NCBI GenBank assembly: GCA_020881915.1 | Contig: JAJFPB010000003.1 | Coordinates: 992,001-1,056,000 of the forward strand | Direction of reading: 5' to 3' | Source of the DNA: Paramyrothecium sp. XJ0827 | Lineage: Eukaryota > Ascomycota > Sordariomycetes > Hypocreales > Stachybotryaceae | Length of the DNA stretch: 64,000 bases | Shown: positions 33,125 through 43,734 of the stretch, in pieces | Layout of the letters: each line of letters opens with the position of its first letter | Numbering within the stretch: the first letter of the stretch is position 1 | The notes under the pieces: model-generated | What the model was told of the DNA's origin: nothing | The model's input: only the letters and a program-made list of their open reading frames with translations | Databases searched by the model: none | Translations under genes and position numbers: made by a program

Positions 33125-33850
33125 ATGTTTTCCCCCAACAGAGTCGCTTCGAAAAAGCCGAGAGGCACAGCTGCCGCCGATACATTCCCGTCTTTCACGT
33201 TTTTGCCAAAGGAGTTACAATTGTACATCTGGGAACTTGCCCTTCTAGACTGTCCTGTGTGGACAGTACGACGCCAACGAGGAGATCAGGCAACGGCTCC
33301 ACTGACCTTCAATATCTCGGGCAGATGGTTACCGGACCGCAAGATGTCTAGGGCTTGTCACAACTCATGGTTTGTGATGAAGAAGCTATATGCCACGGCT
33401 TTCGATGCAGATGAGCCAGATCCTCACTCTCCAGCATCCATTTCTGCGCTCGGTGCTAAGACAATCTTCTTTGCAGACAATCATGATGTTATCCCATTCG
33501 TTTTGAACTATAGCCCTACTTTCTTAGCCTCCATCAATCATATCGTCCTGTCCACAATTCGATGGGGGGACATATGCGACATAATGATGTGGGTTTCCGT
33601 TAAATGCCCGTCGCTCCAAACCATCACACTTAGGTGGGCTAATGCTTCTGCCTTTACCAGCACCGTCGCTTCGCACAGGACTCGATTGAGTAACGAGGAT
33701 GCTTTCATGTATAAGGATCTATCAAAACGGAACACCACGGGGTTTTCGGAAATACATGAATCAGAAGCTCGCCATTACAGGCAGCAAATATCTATATTCT
33801 TCGAAAAGACGCCACCCATCATCCACATTCTTCGACCGCAATTCGCATGA
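33125..33850 (+). CDS. 2EXR domain protein
   Basis: Single exon, 241 aa from the ATG at 33125 (the frame extends to a TTG at 33056). Residues ~23-100 match the 2EXR domain: FTFLPKELQLYIWELALLDCPVWTV, then NSWFVMKKLY and KTIFFADNHD. It is a fungal-expanded family of unknown molecular function, often found beside HET and NLR genes. It is the intact counterpart of the relic at 25022. No membrane segment or signal peptide. Confidence 0.8.
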   Translation: MFSPNRVASKKPRGTAAADTFPSFTFLPKELQLYIWELALLDCPVWTVRRQRGDQATAPLTFNISGRWLPDRKMSRACHNSWFVMKKLYATAFDADEPDPHSPASISALGAKTIFFADNHDVIPFVLNYSPTFLASINHIVLSTIRWGDICDIMMWVSVKCPSLQTITLRWANASAFTSTVASHRTRLSNEDAFMYKDLSKRNTTGFSEIHESEARHYRQQISIFFEKTPPIIHILRPQFA

Positions 33851-34015
33851 CCGTTGCCGAATATCGGATCATTGCAGTTGTTCCGCTAGATCCATTCTTT
33901 TCTTTTCTTCGCGTGCGTTTACCCTTACATCACTTCTTATAACAACCCACCTTTGAGGTTGTCCGTCAGCGAGATAGAAAATAATAGCCGGTTTCCGCAA
34001 ACTTTCACCGCTTGA

Positions 34016-35116
34016 TCATATCTCAATCACCTTCTCGGGGGCAAGTCTCTTTGCCTGAGCGAAGTAGTAGCCACGCTGGTTTGTGAGCAGTCTCAACGGG
34101 CTGGCATTGTTCCCTCGCTCACGTGTGAAATCGCAGTTGTAGTGCGTGTGGCCAAAAGCCCATAGCTTGACATTAGCATTCATGAAGCAGGCTTCTCTGG
34201 ATAGGTCGGTCGAGAATGCGCTTGTAATGGGGCTCGATGAATGCTTGGGGTCGATCGAGCGAGCGTCATCCGTGGGGCTCCAGTGAGTGAAGATGATGAT
34301 GTCGGAATCGGAGTGATTGAGAACCTCCTCATTGAGCCAGTTGAGATCCCTCTGGTGTGCTGCGTTGTGCGCGTCGGTATCCCAATCGGTAGTTTGATAG
34401 AAGTCATTGATGCCGAAGCTGACGCGATCAAGTCTTTCGACAGGGATGTGGGAGAACAGGGAGCATCCCAAGATGACGGTATTTGAGTTCGGCAGCGAAA
34501 AAGCTCGCCGGTCAAGCAAGACGAAGTCTCCGAGTGATGAGTCGTTGCGAGTGTCCTCTTCGAATGCGCGAAGAATCTGGAGAGTCTGGGTCCATGTGCC
34601 ACGGTAGGCCTCGTGATTCCCTGGAACAAAAAGAACAACGCGAAATTGCATGAGCTGTCGAGTCAGGAAAGCAAGAAACTCGTCCCTATCTGGTACGACG
34701 GACCCAATGTCTCCAAGCAGAGCAAGATAAGGTGCTTGAGGAACGATTTCAAAATAATCGTATGCTTTTGGAGCTTCCAGGTGAAGATCCGAAACAATCT
34801 GAACCGCCATGACGCCGTCACGATTCGCAGTAGCGCCGCGGCGTGCCAATGCGACGCGGCTATGGCGCAGTTCCGAGTGTTTATAGTATCGTTGGGCGGT
34901 ATGTGTGAAAGAGTCTACGCCGCGATCCAAGGGCAAGAGTTCGCGTCTGGTTTTTAGGTGGTGCGGTGTCACCTGACCTCTATCAATGCAAGCACCGAAA
35001 AGCCTACCGGTAGAGCTGGTTGTGACTTGACTTCCATGCACTACTGGGGATGCCAGCTGCCCTTCCAACGCTCGTAGTGCGACGCGCGGAATTTTTAATA
35101 GACGTGGTTGGTTCAT
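34016..35116 (-). CDS. Calcineurin-like metallophosphoesterase
   Basis: The catalytic part begins at the internal Met at 34810 (MAVQIVSDLHLEAP) and carries all family motifs: SDLHLE, GDIG, GNHE, a His in FTHWSP, and GHTH. These are ligands for the two-metal centre that hydrolyses phosphomono- or diesters. From 34810 the protein has 264 residues, the usual length for this fungal group. The frame stays open to an ATG at 35116, adding 102 residues that are Arg/Ser/Thr-rich and poor in acidic residues at the start (MNQPRLLKIPRVALRALEG). That could be a mitochondrial presequence or just 5' leader. I give the longer span; the short form is at least as likely. Substrate unknown. Confidence 0.78.
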   Translation of the reverse strand: MNQPRLLKIPRVALRALEGQLASPVVHGSQVTTSSTGRLFGACIDRGQVTPHHLKTRRELLPLDRGVDSFTHTAQRYYKHSELRHSRVALARRGATANRDGVMAVQIVSDLHLEAPKAYDYFEIVPQAPYLALLGDIGSVVPDRDEFLAFLTRQLMQFRVVLFVPGNHEAYRGTWTQTLQILRAFEEDTRNDSSLGDFVLLDRRAFSLPNSNTVILGCSLFSHIPVERLDRVSFGINDFYQTTDWDTDAHNAAHQRDLNWLNEEVLNHSDSDIIIFTHWSPTDDARSIDPKHSSSPITSAFSTDLSREACFMNANVKLWAFGHTHYNCDFTRERGNNASPLRLLTNQRGYYFAQAKRLAPEKVIEI

Positions 35117-35564
35117 GATGGCGGTTTGGCGATCACAATGCGATGTGCTCTATTGCTGACGTGAACCCACATTCAGCAAAGAACAATGAAGTTTGGTGAA
35201 GGAAAAGACCAGGCCTCTGTTGCCTCCTACCAACAGATCTGACCACATGATGAACCAAGCTCAGTACATGGTTATGCTTTAGAGCAACCTTCCATGCGCA
35301 AACTTTGGGACACAAATTAGTTTTACGTTGAGCGATACCTTTAGCAGTGCAGCATCGATGCCTGAGCCACCATCAAATATTAACCTCGTTGGAGACACTT
35401 CGATCGCACGCACCGCATAGAATTTTATATCACCAGCTTCATAGTCAAAAGTTCTGGCATCCCCGCCATTCCCAGGATGTCCTTCAACAATCTAGCACCT
35501 GGTCTACTTTAGTAGAACCCTGCATTTCGTTGACTGTGGCTCATCCAACAATCTGCCCGGACCC
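35117..35564. other. Intergenic between two minus-strand genes
   Basis: 5' flank of the phosphoesterase and 3' flank of the SET-MYND gene. Only short ORFs. Confidence 0.5.
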
Positions 35565-37318
35565 TTAGAATTCTGCACACCCGTCGAAATCTTCCTGAGG
35601 TAACCCAAGAATTGTAGTCATGCATGGATCAGCCAACAGCTTGCACTCTTGTTTGTGGCCCTTTTCTTTCCAAGCAAGAGTTTGACACGACTAGATGCAC
35701 CATGTCAACCAAGAAGAACAAGCCAGCACCAGGACCTAGGAATCACAAACCTTGTCACAATAACCAAACACACGGCACCTAGCGCACCTTTTCAAGGTTT
35801 CTGGTTTCTTGCCACACGCCTGGCACCTACTCCCTTCAATAGACTTCCTAGCGTACTGCTGGACCTTGTCGCTTAGCTCGAGTATAGCTGTGAGGGAGGT
35901 TGGGAAGACCTGGTCGTATCAGCGGGGAACGCACACCAGATCGAGTTGGTCAGCAAACAGGCGCATACCTTAGCCACTGTAGAGTCCTCCACGCGAATCC
36001 CAGTAGTCATATCAAGAAATCCGTGTTGCTGCGGATAAAGAATAGCTATCGTATATCCTATCTTTAGGGGCGACTGGCGTCGAAGCTCCGTGCCTCGAGT
36101 ATCCGTATAAAAGGCAACATACACCTCTCGTCCAGTTCTGTCCCTGACCAGAAGCCGTAAACGGACAAACTCTTCGATTTCCATAATCTCCGCGAGGAAA
36201 CACCAGTGCTTGCTTGGGCTGTATGAGAAGCCATCTTGCGTATGATAGTAATCGAGGTCAATATCGTGTTCCCAAGGGAGTGATTCGAACGATGGGAACA
36301 TCACCTCATCACGAAAATTGGCGTAGCTATCTTGCGCTTTTGCTCTTGCTCGAGGTGATTTCCATAGCCACTCCTCGAACTCGACATCGGGAATATCGGA
36401 AGGGACGTCACTAGTCGAGGTGGACCACGAAGAACTCATATTATACGCAGAATGCCTGCGCGGATCTGCAACCAATCTTTTCAAGTTCGCCACAACGGTG
36501 CTGTCTTCACCTTCCAGTGTAAGCCTGGCAGTCAGTGCTCTTTCAGCAAATGTCTTGGCACGAGCCTGATCACTGTTGTAGATTGCGACCTGGAAAGCAT
36601 CGTAGTATGCCCGTGGTATGGTTGCGTCCGCAATACCCTGCTCGGTGGATAAGCGGATGAGTTCATGTATATCATGGAGCACAAGGAGCGGAGAGACGGT
36701 GAGACGAAAAGGATTGCCAATCGCTTCGTCCAAACTTTTGATCTTCTCCAATGCTGCATCACTTGCGTCAAGTTGAGGGGGGACGGCCGAACATAGTTGA
36801 CAGGAGCAGTTGAAGCGGAAAGATTGCTGTAATGCGTTTTGACGCGAAGCCCGATTCCCTCGGTCTGGCAGATACATGATTGTAATCTCCTCGCCCTCCT
36901 CAATATCACGAATAGCATGGATGGTGAGTTCCTTCAAGCCTTCGTTCCAAGTGTTTTGGGCGTTCTGTATGCAAGCATGATTGATTCTGGATGCTTCAAT
37001 AAAGATCCCGCCCGTCGACGCTGAAGGGCCCAGAGGCAAGGCGTTTGTGCGAACGATACCTAGTTCAGGAATGGTCTCGTCCTCGAAAGCGTTGTGCAAG
37101 GAGAAAAAGGCCTTCCGCTTATCTTGGCTAAGCGCAGCAACCTTCTTCACCAGATCCGCAGTCAACTTTTTCTTTGACGTTGCTGCGGAGGATCTTGGTA
37201 CTGGCAGGATGGACGGCTCGGAGATTATACGCGTACCTTTGAGAATACGGCTAGCAGCGACAAGGCCCTGGCCTTTACCGGGAATATTCTGCAAGCTGTA
37301 CGGCTTCGAGAGTGTCAT
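35565..37318 (-). CDS. SET and MYND domain protein (SMYD-like lysine methyltransferase)
   Basis: Three exons (minus): 35969-37318, 35751-35909 and 35565-35690; 544 aa. Read unspliced, exon 1 would run into a false stop at 35873 and lose the zinc finger. The intron GTATGC..GACCAG at 35910-35968 and a second at 35691-35750 join the frame. The SET part (1-~190) has GKGQGLVAASRI, the SAM/active-site NHACIQNAQNTWN, EEITIMYL and the post-SET cysteines CSCQLC. The C-terminal MYND finger (479-519) has the full set C479, C482, C492, C495, C501, C505, H515, C519. Unlike animal SMYD proteins, where MYND interrupts SET, here it is C-terminal, a known fungal layout. Likely a protein-lysine methyltransferase; target unknown. 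Confidence 0.85.
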
Positions 37319-39193
37319 TTCAAGAACTGCGAAGGGTGGTAGAATGTGATAGCATGCAATGAATCAGGAGAAGCTTGAGCAAATTTTATATCAAGCGACG
37401 AATGCGTTTGCGGGAAGTGCCAAAGTGAGGAAGGGAGCGCTGACCAGCTCCTTTAAATAAAGTCCTCTTTTCCTAATGAAAGCATGAGCCCTACACCGCC
37501 GCTGTGGGAGAAGAGAAAACTACGAGAGACATGGAAGGCCTCCCGCAGCTCTGCCGTCCGATATTCTCCAATCCAGGGCAACATGATTATGGTGCGAGTT
37601 GGTTAGAACGCCGCGACAAGATCAAGCTAGAAGGAATTAACACTTGAGGAAGAAGCTTCAAACTGGATTTTTCCATGTCTGATAGTTTTTGAGCTAACGG
37701 TTGCAAACGAGCCTTGCAAATGAAATCAAGACCAGTTGGTTGTCCTTGACCGAAGGCCTACCATGCATGTCCTGAACTGAAACGACATGACGCCGAAGCA
37801 GGCATACAGCCGCCCCACCATACGTGCCACGATATCACATGTTACATGATGGTGATAGCCTGAGGAGTAGAAGGGTTGCGGTATATGGAGCGGTATGTGT
37901 ACACCGTTCATTAGCTGCGCGTACATCTTAATGTTTCATTGTCGGATGAAGCCTGCAGAGCCCCTATAGCATCGAATGACACCCGTTCCATTTCTGTGCC
38001 GACCAAGCCAAGGTTTGGGGCATGATGATAAATCTTAGTTTCTTCATTAACTTGTTGAACATGTCATCTCCAATGCGGATTATTGAGTCTGGTAAGCCAG
38101 AGTCTCTGACAGTGACCTTTTCCAATCGGATTGGAATACTCATTTAGCCTCAGGATTCCCGTGTTTCTTTGCGAATTTAGCCGTCGTTACCCCTTAGTTA
38201 ACCAGGCATGCCGCATCGTGCTCTCTTGGGTGAGTCGATAGGCTGAGGCCTGAGTCTGCCTCTCGAAAATGTATTGCTTGAACACTCGCATACACGTACA
38301 ATACTTAGATGTCGCCTTCGGTACGCAGTGCAAAACGGGATACCAACAGCCTGACGTGTAGCAGACAGGATACGAAAGGACTTAGCTCCTATTAACCGAG
38401 AGAATCGATTATTCTGCGCGGATTTCACTCATCAAGAAAGTGGTTGTTCTGGCTGTTTTTGCCATCCACTGTATAACACAACGGGACCGGACTTTTCTCA
38501 ACAACTTGCTAGATAAGCAACTGGAACGAGTAGAATCGAGAGGAATGACGATCACACGGAGGGTTTCTTTTGTTGTATCAACCTCAAAACCTGCTGGCTC
38601 CCAGCCTGCAAAGTGTTTGATTGCCAAGAATATTACTGAAAGAGGTTCTGCTGACTGCGCCGCGCAGGAGCTTTGACATTCCTCTAGTTCCTTATCCTGG
38701 GAGACCGAGCCATCCCGTTGGTCTTGGCCATTGAACCCCACACCTCAGCATGCCAATCACAAGGCTTTCCACCTCGTAAAACTTCCCCAGGCCAAGGGTG
38801 CTATCCCCTGTTCATTCATTACGGCTGAGGGACCTAACACGACGATTACGATTCCTTGCGTCAAATCCCGCCCATTGAGGCTCGGCATCTACAGGGGTTC
38901 GTCGCCAAACGCTGTTGGTATGCTGTTGTCACAAATCGCTTCCAGTCATCCCCGATTTTCCGAGGTCAGATTCGACATGGGTTAAGCGGCAGGGTCGAGG
39001 GCAGGGTGAGATAAATAAGACGAGCTGGGGAAGCTCGTAGTACTACCCTGCTGGTTCACGATGCCTTCAGTTCTTGTCCTGTAAATTAACAAAGTCACTC
39101 TTTTGCCCCGTCATTCGTTCAGCGATCACTTTGCAGTCTTTTCCTTCCAGTACGGAGGCTATCGCTACTCCTATTTACTTCTGATCCCTCGAC
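37319..39193. other. 1.9 kb intergenic, divergent promoters
   Basis: Between the SET-MYND gene (minus) and the secreted-protein gene (plus). Short ORFs (e.g. 38409-38741 minus) lack recognisable domains. No gene supported. Confidence 0.4.
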
Positions 39194-39895
39194 ATGAAGT
39201 CTTTTCTCGCCCTCGCGTCCCTGGCCCACCTTGCATTCTCAAAAACGGACGGCGACGGCTGCACTGCCTTCACCAGCACCGTCGCAGTCCATCCCGAACC
39301 CGGTTTCGGTGACAATGTCGGGGCGGTAATCTATCATGTCCCCAATTCATTCGAAGTTTGCCAAGGAGTCGATTGCGGCGGTGGCAGTGTCCCTTCACGG
39401 GACGTGCCTGGATGCCCCCATCACTCTGGGCCTGAGACAGTCACAGCCTCCCTGCTGCCGCTCGATCCTGCGGCGTCGACAGAAGCGCTTGGAGTCGCTG
39501 GTGGATTTGTTCAGCGGCGTGCAAGTTTCACCGGGGAGCAAGAGAACGGAAGCGCGGCATCCCCCAATTTCCTCCGACCGCCGGGAACTAGCGATTCCGG
39601 CGAGACGCCGGTGAACCCTACTCAGTACGACCCTCAAAATAGAGGTGATGACGAGGAGACATGGACGAAGACTCTAACAGTCACTGCCAGCACATCCTCC
39701 ACTCCTTTCGCTCACGGTCTCTCAGTTATTCGCGTCCATATTTTCGGTAACACCACAACGGCCTCGATTGTCCTCGCAGACCGATCAATAACCATACTTC
39801 CTATCAGTGCGCCGGGGCCTGACAAGAAACCTACGGCTCTGGCACTGGCCATTAATCTTATGACCGGTGTCGCGGCGCTCATGGCAATGCTCTGA
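39194..39895 (+). CDS. Secreted, probably GPI-anchored protein
   Basis: Single exon, 233 aa. The N-terminal 16 residues form a signal peptide (MKSFLALASLAHLAFS, short basic start, hydrophobic core). The last ~20 residues are hydrophobic (TALALAINLMTGVAALMAML) after a short polar spacer, fitting a GPI attachment signal. The mature part has few cysteines (C23, then CQGVDC and GCP near 56-75) and a Ser/Thr-rich middle likely to be O-mannosylated. It has an N-glycosylation sequon (NTT) near 193. No catalytic domain recognised. Probably at the plasma membrane or cell wall. Confidence 0.72.
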   Translation: MKSFLALASLAHLAFSKTDGDGCTAFTSTVAVHPEPGFGDNVGAVIYHVPNSFEVCQGVDCGGGSVPSRDVPGCPHHSGPETVTASLLPLDPAASTEALGVAGGFVQRRASFTGEQENGSAASPNFLRPPGTSDSGETPVNPTQYDPQNRGDDEETWTKTLTVTASTSSTPFAHGLSVIRVHIFGNTTTASIVLADRSITILPISAPGPDKKPTALALAINLMTGVAALMAML

Positions 39896-40086
39896 TTTTC
39901 TACGACATCGAGGTATCCAACCGCATACCTCAAACTACAATACGGCGTACAACCTGGGCATGTGTTGGTGGCAAAATTGCACTTTCAATTGTGAAGCTCT
40001 CATAAGGGGAACTAAAAATCCCTTTCTAAGACAGGGCTATGATGCAATAATGAATGAGGCTTTTATTCCACGTCTCTCATAAACAC

Positions 40087-41638
40087 TTATGAGCTTGCGT
40101 TGCCGTCCACGACAACAACGTTCAGACGACCCTCAAGCTTCTCCTTGACGTCGCTGTCGGCAGAACCGTTCAGTCCCTGTCCCGAAACGAGACGCTCAAC
40201 AGTGCCGTTAGTGCCGTTGGTGCCGTTGGTAGGCAGTGAGCGGGGAACATCGCTGCCATTTGTGGCAGCCTTGCCGTTCGACTTGGTAGGGCTGCTCTGA
40301 ATGGTGTAGCCAGTGTCGCTGCTGTCGACGTAGGCATCAAGCCCCTCGCCGTTCCGGGCGTAGGACTTCATTGTCTCCTTGTGCACCTCCAGGGCGTGAC
40401 ACATTTCCTCGTGACTCACGTCATTCAAGAAAACGCACTTGCCCATTGGGCTGACGGGGACGGCAGCGCGCAGCTTGCCATCGCGGGTCTTGAGAATGGC
40501 TGCGGTGGCCTTCTTCAGCAGAGGACCGTCAAACTGTTCATGATCCATGGAGAGACCGGCCCGCGAGAAGAGGCGCAGCAGACGGGTGTGGTCTTCGGTG
40601 GAAAGACCCCCACGGAGGTGTGAGAGAGTGGCAGAGTAGGCCATATCAATGGAAATGGCGTGACCGTGACGCAGAGGAGTCTCGGGAACTAGCTCATGAA
40701 GAGGAGACCAACTGTTCAATTGTTAGTTAAACAATCCCATTGATTCATCAAAGGGCATTTTACTTACGTGTGCCCGTAGGCAATGACACGGTCAAGCATG
40801 ATTTCGTGCAGGTTAGGGGTCTCCAGCTTCAACATCTCGTAAATGCCGGCACGGCAGATCTCATCAGCTGCCTCGCGGACTTCCTTCGTAGCATCATCAG
40901 AGCGGCCGAAAGCTGTGTTGATCAGGTCCTCGCAGTACTTGTCAAGCAGGTTGAAAGTGTTGCTGTGAGCACACGAAGAGATCTTGATCAACTCGGCAAA
41001 TCCGTTGCGAATTTGAGCTACGGGTAGTGTGCGCAGGAAGGTGAAGTCCAAGAACGTGCGCATGGGTGCGTGGTATGCTCCCAGGCGATTCTTGTAGTTG
41101 CCGTAGTTGACGGCGACCTTGATGGAAACGGAAGCATCAATGAGACCGATGACTGTGGTGGGAATGCGGATGTAGTTGGTTGTGCGGCGGTAAGCAGCAC
41201 ACGCGAAACTGTTCAATTACATTAGTTTGACTTCTCGTGTATGAGGTGTAAGTGAGCTTACCCGGCAACGTCAGTCACCAATCCACCACCAACGACCAGA
41301 ACAGGCTCCTTTCGGTACACGCCAAACTCGTTCATAGAGTCGACGATACCGAGCAGAGTGTCCATGCTCTTGGCCTTCTCACCAATGGTGGTCTTGTGAA
41401 TCTTCAGCTCAATCTGATGGTGGTCAAAGTAGCGCTGGATCTGCTCTCCATAGAGATTGAAGATGTTCAGATCCATGACCGCGAGACATCTCTGCCAGCG
41501 GTCGTAGCACTGAGCCAACTGTGGGTTGCGGACGTCGAAGACGCCGTCAAGGAACTCGAAGTCGTACTCGATCTTCTCGTAGCCACAGACAGAGAAGCCC
41601 GCCTTAGTGGGCTCGACGGTTGCCTTCATGTCAGACAT
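40087..41638 (-). CDS. mysA: Sedoheptulose-7-phosphate cyclase, demethyl-4-deoxygadusol synthase type
   Basis: Three exons (minus): 41262-41638, 40768-41208 and 40087-40711; 480 aa. Introns of 53 and 56 nt have GTAAGC/GTAAGT donors. It belongs to the 3-dehydroquinate-synthase fold: NAD-binding [10 protein letters not shown] (117-126), [22 protein letters not shown] (141-162) and [10 protein letters not shown]. The GFAEL Glu198, YGHT His272 and LRHGHA His288 are the probable metal ligands by comparison with DHQ synthase. Length and motifs fit the cyclases that turn sedoheptulose 7-phosphate into demethyl-4-deoxygadusol rather than DHQ synthase itself, which in fungi is part of the AROM pentafunctional protein. 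EEVS-type cyclases are close relatives; the neighbouring O-methyltransferase and ATP-grasp genes decide for mysA. The tail has an NGT tandem (NGTNGTNGT) and is probably disordered. Confidence 0.88.
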
Positions 41639-43734
41639 GGTGGGCAGAGAACAAGGGATGGGTATCTTTTGAGGAGAAAAGGGCTAAAGAAGTGGTATCA
41701 CGGTAAAGTGATAATAGAAGACCTGGAGATATTGGAAGTGTTAAAGAGGAAGAAGTGATGGTGGTGTACCTTGGCTGATCCGAGTGCTGGCCATGTTCTA
41801 GCTTTTATAACAGTATGGGCGAGATCTAAGATGGAGATGCCGCTCTACGGATGCCCACTTTGCAATATGCGATTCTTGATATGATCCCTCATGCCGTGAC
41901 TAGACTGATCGGGGCGTGGCAGATCCGTTACACCCCGTCGCGCAGGCGACTAGTAGCCATAGGCGCCTCCCTACTTTCGATCTACAGGGCGCCATGGCAC
42001 GGCAGCCGATGGAGTGAGTCAAATAGTATAGTAACAGATCGGCTTCCCGGAAATCGTTATTTTCATCAGGTACATATTGAGGACAGCTCGCTTCGCGGGC
42101 AGATTCTACCAACGGGAAGTCCTCTCCATGTCGCATCCGTATGGAGTGGTCATAACATCATGATGTCGACAAAGGCCCTCCCCCACCTTCAACGTTCCGC
42201 AAGTCGCAACAGAAGCAGGAACGGTACTCATCAAGAGCGAGCCAATGGAAGAGGTGGCAATTCATGATGTATTTGATATCACGCTGGAGCGTCCAAAAGT
42301 GAGAGTTTACGCCGCTGCCTGACGGGGTTTGCAGTAAGCATGCCAAGGTTTGAGGACGACTATTGTATGCTAGGGTCCGTATACAAGAACGCAACAGTCC
42401 AGAAAAGTGCTCCTTTTTGCGGGACAATGAGGGGTTCAATTACGAGCTGTAGCACAGATGTACTGCCGTGCATCGAAGCCCATGCCCAACGCATGCAACC
42501 GATCGAATTCTGTCAGGGGCTTGGTCCCTTTGTAACCCCATCGTGTGGGATTGAAGTGGGCGATGCCAATAGAACGCCTCGCACCGGCAGGCTGCAGGAC
42601 CACTAAGATGCCCCGAGGATTTCTCCCAGATGTTTCGTTCGGGTCGATCGACTTGGCGGTACAGAGGCTCCGCCGCGAGTAACATGTGAAGGCAGGCAGA
42701 GCGGCGGTCGCGGAAGCATGTATCGAAGCAGGGGTCCGATGTCGTCGAGATGTATGACACCTTCGATTCCACAGCCTAGGCTTCTAGGTGGGTTTATGTT
42801 TTCTCTCGCGTGCTTAGCATGAAACAAGAGTTCTAAAGTGCTAGACTAATAATAACATGCTTTGCTCAAACGTGCCACGGGTACGACACCGAGGCCAAAG
42901 CTCGAGGCAACAAAGGGTTGGCCTTTGGGCCCGGGCCCTCGTCCTCTCTTTTTACTGCAGCTTGCCATGGACAATAGAACCGGACCTTTGTCCGCTTGTT
43001 GCATTTCTACCTCTTCAGCCACGATCAAAGGCGGCGCAGAGACCAAAGGCATTAAACGTTAAAGCGGAGCACCAATCGTTGAGCCCCGTCCCGTCCCCAC
43101 AGTATCGACGCCGCTAGTTTCCCGATCTTGAGTAAAAATCATGTCAGAATGCGGGAATACACGGGTCCACAAAGGGTCAGCCACAGGGACTCGCCTTGCC
43201 GCAGGAAGCTCCAGGGCTCCAGAACCGATCGTCCTAGCTCTAAGGCCCCATTCCCCGACCAGCATTAGTGCAGCACATGGGATGCCGATCCAAGACTTAT
43301 AGATCTCCGCTTGTCCAATATCCAGATGCGCATCGGTAACTTAAACTCAATCCTACTTCGCACACTAAGACGCGCGTTAGAGAAGCAATAAAAAGTGTGC
43401 GCGTCATCGAATAGTGCTTGCTCAGGAGGGGAAGATGCGGCTATGGCGCGAAAGCAGGTGACTGCGAGATGGAGGGGAGGGGCGAGAGGTGGGTGAGATC
43501 GGGAGCTTTCCCGAGACATGGCATTGGCTTGACGGCGCTGCAACGCAAAATGCAATGGAAATGACGGTTGTACTGTTGAGGGACAGGGAAGGGGTACGAT
43601 CAGTATGGGGGCGTGTAATTGAAGGACGGCAAATGCCTTCGGGCTCTCGTCCCATCCATTGAACGAAAAGCGTGAGACGATGGCTGGCTGAGAAGCTGTA
43701 GCTTTACAATTTCACTCTTCACCAGGAAAAAACA
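41639..43734. other. 2.1 kb divergent mysA-mysB intergenic region
   Basis: Probable control region of the mycosporine cluster. Contains coding-like but broken frames at 42165-42321 (plus; ends EEVAIHDVFDITLERP...) and 42436-42827 (minus), and a 12-bp palindrome GGGCCCGGGCCC at 42927-42938. The mysA-proximal part is AT-richer. Confidence 0.45.
42436..42711 (-). pseudogene. Coding-like relic between mysA and mysB
   Basis: A 92-codon frame without a usable start reads GILVVLQPAG, then IGIAHFNPTRWGYKG and FDRLHALGMGFDARQY before TGA. Adjacent frames upstream are also open (GIEGVIHLDDIGPLLRYMLPR at ~42690-42770), as if a gene had been frameshifted. Family not recognised. Could be an extra, uncalled exon of a real gene. 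Confidence 0.3.

Noticed and set aside
40087..41638. mysA as ordinary 3-dehydroquinate synthase
   Set aside because: Fungal DHQ synthase is part of the AROM fusion, and this gene stands with mysB and mysC homologues.
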